From: Xanthomonas campestris pv. phormiicola
Lineage (GTDB): Bacteria > Pseudomonadota > Gammaproteobacteria > Xanthomonadales > Xanthomonadaceae
Assembly (NCBI GenBank): GCA_025666215.1
Contig: CP102593.1
Coordinates: forward strand, 372,001-436,000
DNA length: 64,000 nt
Direction: 5' to 3'
The translations under genes were made by a program, and so were the position numbers. Under the pieces are notes generated by a model that was not told the DNA's origin, ran no database searches, and saw only the letters and a program-made list of their open reading frames with translations. Positions 58,550 through 64,000 of this stretch are shown here, piece after piece (position 1 is the stretch's first letter; each line of letters starts with the position of its first letter).

Positions 58550-60889
58550 TCACCAGCTGAAGCCGGCGCCGGCGGAAACGCTCTTGTCGTTGCCGGAGAA
58601 CGCACCGCCCAGCGAGACGCTGGCGCGGTTGCCGATCGCGCGCTGGTAGCCCACCGCCAGCGCGCTCTCGCCGCCTTGCGAGCCGACACCGACACCCATG
58701 CGGTTGGCGCCAGCCAGCCCCGAGGTGTTGACCGCCATGCCGGCATAGGCGGCACTCATCGCGCCCATGCGGTCGATGCGCCGGTCCACGTCGTGGAAAC
58801 GGCGGTCGGTGTCGCTGCGCAACTTGGTCAGGTTGTCGTCCCAGCCGGCCATGCGGCTGTCGGTGTAGGCGTTGGCGCTGCTCAGCGTGGCGCTGTCGCC
58901 GGCCTGCATCTGGCCGACGTTGGCCGCGTCGGTGGCGGCGGTGCCGGCCGCCACGTTGCTGATCTGGCGCTCGTTGCCAGCGCTGCCCACCGACACGGTG
59001 TTGGCGCGGGTGGCGCTGGAGCCACGGCCCAGCGCCACGGCGTTGTCGGCCGAGACCGCGGCGCCCTGGCCGAGCGCGGTGCCGGAGGCGGCGGTGACCG
59101 TGGCGCTGTCGCCGACCGCCACCGCGTTGGTGGCATCGGCGCTGATGCTGGCGTTGGCGCCGACCGCGGTGCTGCCGTCGGCATTGACCCGCGCGTTGCC
59201 GCCCAGCGCGGTGTCATTGGGACCGTAGGCCAGGGCATTGGCGCCCATCGCGGTGCCGTTGTGGCCGTTGGCGGTGGCTTCCGCGCCGACCGCCACCGCA
59301 TTGGTGCCGGCCCCGACGCTGGTGCCGCCGCTGGTGCCGCTGCCCATCGCCACCCCGCCGCCGCCACTCTGGGTCAACGTGCCGACGCGGGTGTCCAGCG
59401 ACGACAGCGCACCGTCCAGCGCCGACAGCGCCGAGCCGACGCTGCCGTAGGTGTGGCCCTGGATCAGGTAGGCGCTGCCGCTCAGGCTGCCGTCGCTGCC
59501 GACCACGCTGCCGGCGCCGAGCGCGCTGGCGATGCTGCGCAGCTGCAGCACGTTGACCGCATCGGTATCGGCGGTCCCGGCGGCGACGTAGGTCAACTGG
59601 CGCAGCGCGCCGTCGTTGCCGAAGGCCACTGCGTTGTCGCGGTCGGCTACCGAGCCGGCGCCGATCGCCACGCTGTTGGCGCCGCTGGCGGCGCTGTTGT
59701 AGCCCAGCGCCACGCTGCCTGCGGTCAGCGCAGTGGCGCCGCTGCCGAGCGCGGTGGCGCCGGCGGCGTTGGCGCTGGCGATGGAACCGAAGGCACTGGC
59801 GTCCTCGCCGTCGGCGAAGGACTGCGTGCCCACCGCCACCGCGTTGCCGCTGGTGGCCAGCGCCTGAGCGCCCAGCGCCATGCTGTAGGCCGCGTCGGCA
59901 TGGCTGTCGAAGCCCAGCGCGGTGCCGTAGTCGGACAGCGTCCACGCGCCGGCGCCGACGGTGACCCCGCCCAGGCCGTTGGATTGCGCCTGGATGCCGC
60001 CGTTGCTCGCGCCGATCGCCACGCTCTGTTGGCCGGCGGCCGAGGCGCTGTCGCCTATCGCGATGCCGCCGTCGCCGCTGGCGGAGGCGGTGTAGCCCAT
60101 GGCCACGCCGAAGAAGCCTGAGGCGACGCTGTAGCCGCCGTGCGCGATCGCGCCGGTGCCGCTGGCGGAGGCGGCGTAGCCGAACGCGCTGGCCTGCTCG
60201 CCGCGGGCCTGGGTCGAACTGCCGAAGGCGGTGGCGTATTGCCCGCTGGCGGACGAGGCCGCACCGACCGTCGTCGCGCCGGCGGCGCTGGCGCTGGCGT
60301 TCCAACCGAGCGCACTGGCGGTGGTGGCGGACGCGGTGGCGGCGGTGCCGATGGCTAGCGCACCGAAGCCGGTGCTCTGCGCGCCGGCCGAATCGCCGTA
60401 GGTGCTGCCGAAGAAGCTGCCGCCGATCGCGATCGCCGAGGTGCCGCTGGCTACCGCGCCGTCGCCCATCGCGATGGCCGCGCTGTCGGAGGCGGTGCTG
60501 TGGTGGCCGATGGCGATGGCGAAGTCGCCGGCGGCGTCGGCGCGGGCGCCCATGGCCACCGCGCGCAGGCCCGCGGCGGTGGCGGCATCACTGCCGTCGT
60601 TCAGGCCTTCGGCGAGGAAGTAGCCCAGGGTGTTCTGGCTGCCGGGCGCTATCGGAGCGACCGCGGCGGGCGCGGAGTCGTCGGAGTCGTCGGTCTCCTC
60701 GGCGGCTCTGGCGGTCGCTGTCTCTGCCGCCGTTGGGTCGGCAGCGGTGGCGGCGCGGGCGGCCGGCGCCGTCAGCGTGCCCATCGCCAGCAGCAGTGCG
60801 GCGGTCAACAGGCGGTAAGACGTGTGCGGCAGGATGGCAGGATGGGCGAGTGTGGGGGGCGAGTGTACGGGGGCTGGGACGGCGGGCAT
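58550..60889 (-). CDS. YadA-like trimeric autotransporter adhesin
   Basis: 779 residues. A long signal region (hydrophobic core LLTAALLLAMGTLTA at about 37-51, preceded by a ~30-residue extended n-region typical of autotransporters). The head is built from many 14-residue YadA-head repeats (e.g. SAIAIG, SVALGYNS, NAVAVG). Neck motifs occur at AVNVLQLRSIAS and NVAAGTAATDAANVGQM. A short coiled stalk (FHDVDRRIDRMG) leads to the C-terminal beta-barrel anchor ending SAGAGFSW. It mediates attachment at the cell surface. Start at 60889; 60919 is an alternative. Confidence 0.9.
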   Translation of the reverse strand: MPAVPAPVHSPPTLAHPAILPHTSYRLLTAALLLAMGTLTAPAARAATAADPTAAETATARAAEETDDSDDSAPAAVAPIAPGSQNTLGYFLAEGLNDGSDAATAAGLRAVAMGARADAAGDFAIAIGHHSTASDSAAIAMGDGAVASGTSAIAIGGSFFGSTYGDSAGAQSTGFGALAIGTAATASATTASALGWNASASAAGATTVGAASSASGQYATAFGSSTQARGEQASAFGYAASASGTGAIAHGGYSVASGFFGVAMGYTASASGDGGIAIGDSASAAGQQSVAIGASNGGIQAQSNGLGGVTVGAGAWTLSDYGTALGFDSHADAAYSMALGAQALATSGNAVAVGTQSFADGEDASAFGSIASANAAGATALGSGATALTAGSVALGYNSAASGANSVAIGAGSVADRDNAVAFGNDGALRQLTYVAAGTADTDAVNVLQLRSIASALGAGSVVGSDGSLSGSAYLIQGHTYGSVGSALSALDGALSSLDTRVGTLTQSGGGGVAMGSGTSGGTSVGAGTNAVAVGAEATANGHNGTAMGANALAYGPNDTALGGNARVNADGSTAVGANASISADATNAVAVGDSATVTAASGTALGQGAAVSADNAVALGRGSSATRANTVSVGSAGNERQISNVAAGTAATDAANVGQMQAGDSATLSSANAYTDSRMAGWDDNLTKLRSDTDRRFHDVDRRIDRMGAMSAAYAGMAVNTSGLAGANRMGVGVGSQGGESALAVGYQRAIGNRASVSLGGAFSGNDKSVSAGAGFSW

Positions 60890-61002
60890 GGTCGGATCCA
60901 GGGTGAGAGCCGGGCGCAAGGCGCCGGCGGTGGGTTTAAGTCCGATTAAGGCGCCAAGCCCGGTACCCCTTCAATGCTCGGAAATTCACCCGAACCTCAC
61001 GG

Positions 61003-61016
61003 TAGACTCACCGTCA
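61003..61016 (+). promoter_or_regulatory. -10 element for a probable leaderless histidine kinase mRNA
   Basis: TAGACT at 61003-61008, 7 nt before the ATG at 61016; no Shine-Dalgarno sequence. The divergent adhesin start is 126 bp away. Confidence 0.35.
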
Positions 61017-62431
61017 TGGGGTCCCGGCCGAGACATGCATCGCAAAATTCCGTCGCCGCACCGAGGGCCCGACTCTGGCGGCGCGGCTCGGCGTGGCTGC
61101 GCCGCGTGCCGATCGCCGACCCGGTGGACCGGCGCAATGCGCCCGCGCTGCAGGTGCTGTTTGTGTTCCTGGGCAGCGAGATCCCGCTCAACAAGCTTTA
61201 TCACCTGTTGACCGCGCCGCAGATCCAGATGACCGCCGGGCAGCTGGCGGTGGACGTGGGCACCGACACGGCGATGGCCTCGGCCGCCTGGGCCGGGGTC
61301 TGGATGATCCGCCGCGGCCTGTTGAAACAGGCCGCCGCCATGTTCGTCGCTGTGGTGCTGTGTTCGGCGGTGGCCGCCAACCTGGCGTTCGGCTACCAGC
61401 TGCAGGCCTTCGATCCCTACCCGATGATGATGTTGACGCTGGCGGCGCTGGTGATCGGGCGGCGCGCGCTGTGGTTGGTGTACCTGTGCATCACGCTGAT
61501 CTTCTGGCTGGGCATGGAGAGCCCGTGGGGCCAGGATCCGCACGCCAGGCGCAGCCCGTTCCAGAACCTGCCGTCGCTGGCGCTGAGCTATCTGATGATC
61601 ACCCTGGTACTCGATCGGACCGTCGCCGCGCTGCGCGAGAGCCTGTGGCGTGCGCGCCGCAACGCCGCGTGGCTGCGCGTGGAGATGCGCGAGCGCGCTC
61701 AGGCGCAGCAGCGGTTGTTGCACCTGCAGAAGATCGAGTCGGTCGGGCATCTGGCCAGCGGGGTATCGCACGATTTCAACAACATCCTCGCCGCGATCGT
61801 CGGCTACACCGAGCAGCGCCACCGTGTGCACGAGCTGGATTTCGAGCCGCACGGCGACGCGCTGGCGATGGCCGAGGCGCTGGAGGGCATCGAACTGGCG
61901 GCGCAGCGCGGCGTGGCGATCAGCCGCAAGCTGCTCAGCTTCAGCCGGCGCGAACTGAGCGTGCCCGAGCGCTTCGATGCGAACGAGGCGCTGCGCGGCA
62001 TCCAGCCGATGTTGCGGCAACTGTTCGGGCCAGCGGTGCGGCTGCAACTGGAACTGGCGCCCGAGCCGATGGCGCTGTTCCTGGACCGCAGCCAGCTCGA
62101 TCTGGCGATGCTCAACTTCGCCGCCAACGCGCGCGATGCGATGCCCGGCGGCGGCTGTTTCTCGGTGCGCCTGCAGCGCGACGGCGAATCCGCGCGCATC
62201 GAGATCGTCGATACCGGCATCGGCATGAGCGCGGACGTGCAGCAGCAGGTGTTCGAGCCGTTCTTCACCACCAAGCCGGCCGGGCAGGGCACCGGGCTGG
62301 GGCTGGCGGTGGCCTTCGAGATGGCCCAGCAGGCGCGTGGCAGCCTGCAGGTGCACAGTGCACCGGGCGCGGGGACCCGCTTCGTGCTGCGCCTGCCGCT
62401 GGCCGCCGCGCTCAGCGCTCCTGCGGCATGA
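61016..62431 (+). CDS. Membrane sensor histidine kinase
   Basis: 471 residues. About five membrane helices in residues 45-200 (ALQVLFVFLGSEIP, MFVAVVLCSAVAANLAFGY, LWLVYLCITLIFWLG) with short loops, i.e. a sensor embedded in the membrane. Coiled coil 200-240, dimerisation helix with SGVSHDFNNILAAIVGYTEQ (His phospho-site in the HDFNN subtype), then ATPase motifs NFAANARDAM, DTGIGM and GTGLGLAVAFEM. Convergent with a response regulator gene (20-bp 3' overlap), probably its partner. The signal is unknown. Confidence 0.85.
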   Translation: MGSRPRHASQNSVAAPRARLWRRGSAWLRRVPIADPVDRRNAPALQVLFVFLGSEIPLNKLYHLLTAPQIQMTAGQLAVDVGTDTAMASAAWAGVWMIRRGLLKQAAAMFVAVVLCSAVAANLAFGYQLQAFDPYPMMMLTLAALVIGRRALWLVYLCITLIFWLGMESPWGQDPHARRSPFQNLPSLALSYLMITLVLDRTVAALRESLWRARRNAAWLRVEMRERAQAQQRLLHLQKIESVGHLASGVSHDFNNILAAIVGYTEQRHRVHELDFEPHGDALAMAEALEGIELAAQRGVAISRKLLSFSRRELSVPERFDANEALRGIQPMLRQLFGPAVRLQLELAPEPMALFLDRSQLDLAMLNFAANARDAMPGGGCFSVRLQRDGESARIEIVDTGIGMSADVQQQVFEPFFTTKPAGQGTGLGLAVAFEMAQQARGSLQVHSAPGAGTRFVLRLPLAAALSAPAA

Positions 62432-63188
62432 ACAGGTAGCCTTCGCCGCGCACCGACTTCAGCGGCAGCGGCGCGCCGGTGCGCTCCTGCACCTTCAGGC
62501 GCAGCCGGTGCAACAGCGCGTCCAGCCGATGCGGGTCGATCTCCATGCCAAGGTTGCCGCCGAGCATGCCGACCAGCGCGTCGCGGGTGACCAGCCGCCC
62601 GCGCGCGCGCCACAGGCTTTGCATCACCTTGCGCTCGGAGCCGGTCAAGGGCACGGCGTTGCCGTCGGGCGCGAACAGGCACCAGCCATCGTCCTGCAGC
62701 TGCCATTCCTCGCTCGCGGCCGGTTGCGGGTCATGCAGGCGGCGCATGCGCCGGGCTACGCTGAACAAGGTGGCGGCCAGGATCTCGATCTGCACTGGCT
62801 TGACCAGATAGGCGTCGGCGCCCTGGTTGAGGCCGCGCAACAGATCGGGGTGGTCGCCGCGCCCGCTCAGGATGACGATGCCCAGTGCCGGCCGCAGCGA
62901 CTGCAACTGCTCGGTCAGGGTGAAGCCATCGCCGTCCGGCAGGCCGATGTCGAGCACGATCAGGTCGAAACCGCCGCCGTCCAGCGCCGTCCACAGCGCC
63001 TGGATGGTGCGCAGCGGCGTCACCTCCAGGCCGTGCCGCCGCAGTCCGGGCACCAGGACCCGGTCGCGCAACAGATCGTCGTCCTCCAGCAACGCCACCC
63101 GCAGCGCGGCGTTGGCGGTGGAGGCGGTCGGCAGGCCACTGGAATCGGAAAGTCTGCTCACGACGCGGGATCGGGGAAGAGGCGGCAT
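62412..63188 (-). CDS. Winged-helix response regulator
   Basis: 258 residues. After ~30 variable residues the receiver starts at LRVALLEDDDLLRDR, phospho-acceptor Asp in LIVLDIGLPDGDG, conserved Lys in YLVKPVQ. The C-terminal winged helix (about 160-255) has LTGSERKVMQSLWRARGRLV and the recognition helix near HRLDALLHRLRLKVQE, ending in SVRGEGYLFMP. OmpR/PhoB class. Start 63188 is provisional (no good ribosome site). It faces the sensor kinase gene tail to tail. Confidence 0.83.
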   Translation of the reverse strand: MPPLPRSRVVSRLSDSSGLPTASTANAALRVALLEDDDLLRDRVLVPGLRRHGLEVTPLRTIQALWTALDGGGFDLIVLDIGLPDGDGFTLTEQLQSLRPALGIVILSGRGDHPDLLRGLNQGADAYLVKPVQIEILAATLFSVARRMRRLHDPQPAASEEWQLQDDGWCLFAPDGNAVPLTGSERKVMQSLWRARGRLVTRDALVGMLGGNLGMEIDPHRLDALLHRLRLKVQERTGAPLPLKSVRGEGYLFMPQER

Positions 63189-63502
63189 TCCCCGCGGCCG
63201 CAACGTGCGGCGGCGAGCAAGGTCCGGCGTCATGCGGCCTGCAAGCAGCGCATTCCGTGAAGTCCCGACAGTAGCCAGTTTCCGCAGCGCTTTCAATGCG
63301 CGGCGCCGCGCACCGCCCGCGCTGCGCCGCCGCGCCGGTGACTGCGGCGCGCATGCGCCGCCGTTGCCGCGTCCTTGCGTTGCCGCGCAGAGCACCCAAG
63401 ATAGGCGGCATCGCCGCGTTTTTCGGAAATTCCCATGCATGCGCCTGCCGACCGCTGCCCCGCCACCACCTGCGCTGTTGTCGACGCGGCGGGAGCCATG
63501 CG
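63189..63502. other. 314-bp interval without a gene
   Basis: Divergent gap between the response regulator and the sirtuin gene. GC-rich, with arginine-rich shadow frames only. No clear promoter or repeat identified, apart from GGGAGCC acting as ribosome site for the sirtuin. Confidence 0.35.
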
Positions 63503-64000
63503 ATGAATGATCCGTTGCAGGCAGCCGATCCGCGCACCGATCTCGCCTCCGTTGCGGCGCTGGAAGCCTTCGTCGCCCGCCACCGGCGCCTGTTCGTGCT
63601 GACCGGCGCCGGCTGCAGCACCGATTCGGGCATTCCCGATTACCGCGATGCGGCCGGCGGCTGGAAGCGTGCGCAGCCGGTCACCTACCAGGCGTTCATG
63701 GGCGAACTGGCCACGCGGCAGCGCTACTGGGCGCGCAGCCTGGTCGGCTGGCCGCGCTTCGGCCACGCCCGGCCCAATGCCACGCATGCGGCGCTGGCGC
63801 AGCTGGAAGCGCGCGGCCAGGTCGAACTGCTGTTGACCCAGAACGTGGACCGCCTGCACCAGGCCGCCGGCAGCCGCGCGGTGATCGACCTGCATGGACG
63901 CCTGGACGTGGTGCGCTGCATGGGCTGCGAACGGCGCCTGCCGCGCGAGGACTTCCAGCAGCAGTTGCTGCAGGGCAATCCGCACTGGGCGACGCTGCAG
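63503..64000 (+). CDS. NAD-dependent protein deacetylase, sirtuin class II-like, 3' cut by window edge
   Basis: First 166 residues. LTGAGCSTDSGIPDYRD is the NAD-binding motif with the Cys/Asp variant seen in SIRT4-like bacterial sirtuins (the other sirtuin in this window has GAGMSAESGVPTFRG). LLTQNVDRLHQAAGSR and DLHGRLD carry the catalytic His, and the first zinc Cys pair is in VRCMGCERRL. The start at 63503 has GGGAG upstream; the ATG at 63498 hits an immediate stop. The second zinc pair lies beyond the window. Confidence 0.87.
   Translation, partial: MNDPLQAADPRTDLASVAALEAFVARHRRLFVLTGAGCSTDSGIPDYRDAAGGWKRAQPVTYQAFMGELATRQRYWARSLVGWPRFGHARPNATHAALAQLEARGQVELLLTQNVDRLHQAAGSRAVIDLHGRLDVVRCMGCERRLPREDFQQQLLQGNPHWATLQ

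Overview
The window is very GC-rich (roughly 70%), densely coded DNA of a Xanthomonas-type gammaproteobacterium (family Xanthomonadaceae). The genus call is inferred from a block of brominated aryl-polyene (xanthomonadin-type) pigment genes, an OhrR/Ohr pair, Xanthomonas-style extragenic palindromes (a GTGGGAGCGACTTCAGTCGC core), GGGATT intergenic repeats, and neighbouring Zwf/GH15, ZigA and NrdAB genes. High GC would fit the X. sacchari/X. translucens side of the genus, but that is a guess.

Layout. 0-2 kb: a divergent DHA2-type MFS efflux gene (cut by the window edge) and its LysR regulator. 2-8.5 kb: pigment genes, namely a ketoreductase on + and a tightly overlapped minus-strand run of ketosynthase, chain-length-factor-like subunit, glycosyltransferase and flavin halogenase-like protein. 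8.7-16.3 kb: a YcgL protein, a 1104-residue membrane ankyrin protein, a GH15 glycosidase, and a glucose-6-phosphate dehydrogenase with a histone-H1-like tail. 16.8-21.8 kb: a Kef-type antiporter and a Pat-like acyl-CoA synthetase/GNAT protein. 21.8-24.7 kb: small, poorly characterised genes, including a cold-shock/excalibur fusion. 24.9-31.4 kb: leucine catabolism (ivd, mccB, mccA) with a divergent TetR regulator; an 829-bp repeat block separates mccB from mccA.

31.8-42.6 kb: cytochrome c5, a secreted nuclease, a Zur-controlled MerC/ZigA pair, an EamA transporter, a hydrolase, ZapE, OhrR/Ohr and a sirtuin. 42.6-47.7 kb: an esterase, an OmpR/EnvZ-type two-component system, two small secreted proteins and a fatty acid hydroxylase. 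47.8-53 kb: a ribonucleotide reductase operon (nrdA, nrdB, flavodoxin, thioredoxin) behind a promoter covered by two NrdR-like boxes and followed by a cobalamin riboswitch. 53-64 kb: a VOC protein under a SoxR-like operator, a divergent LysR/MFS pair, a secreted subtilase, a YadA-like trimeric autotransporter, a second two-component pair and the start of a second sirtuin.

The most unusual content is non-coding. (1) A ~1-kb segment (the mccB 3' end plus a compound repeat block) occurs twice, inverted, about 13 kb apart; the distal mccB piece is decayed. (2) Each block holds two convergent repeat units, and each unit carries two hairpins whose loops present AAGGAT, AGGAT or ATGGAT, like CsrA/RsmA sites. 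(3) Three copies of a ~99-bp MITE-like element each sit inside an extragenic palindrome. (4) The nrd leader combines NrdR and B12 control on a class Ia enzyme. Four genes also have a -10 hexamer 6-7 nt before the start codon, which predicts leaderless mRNAs.
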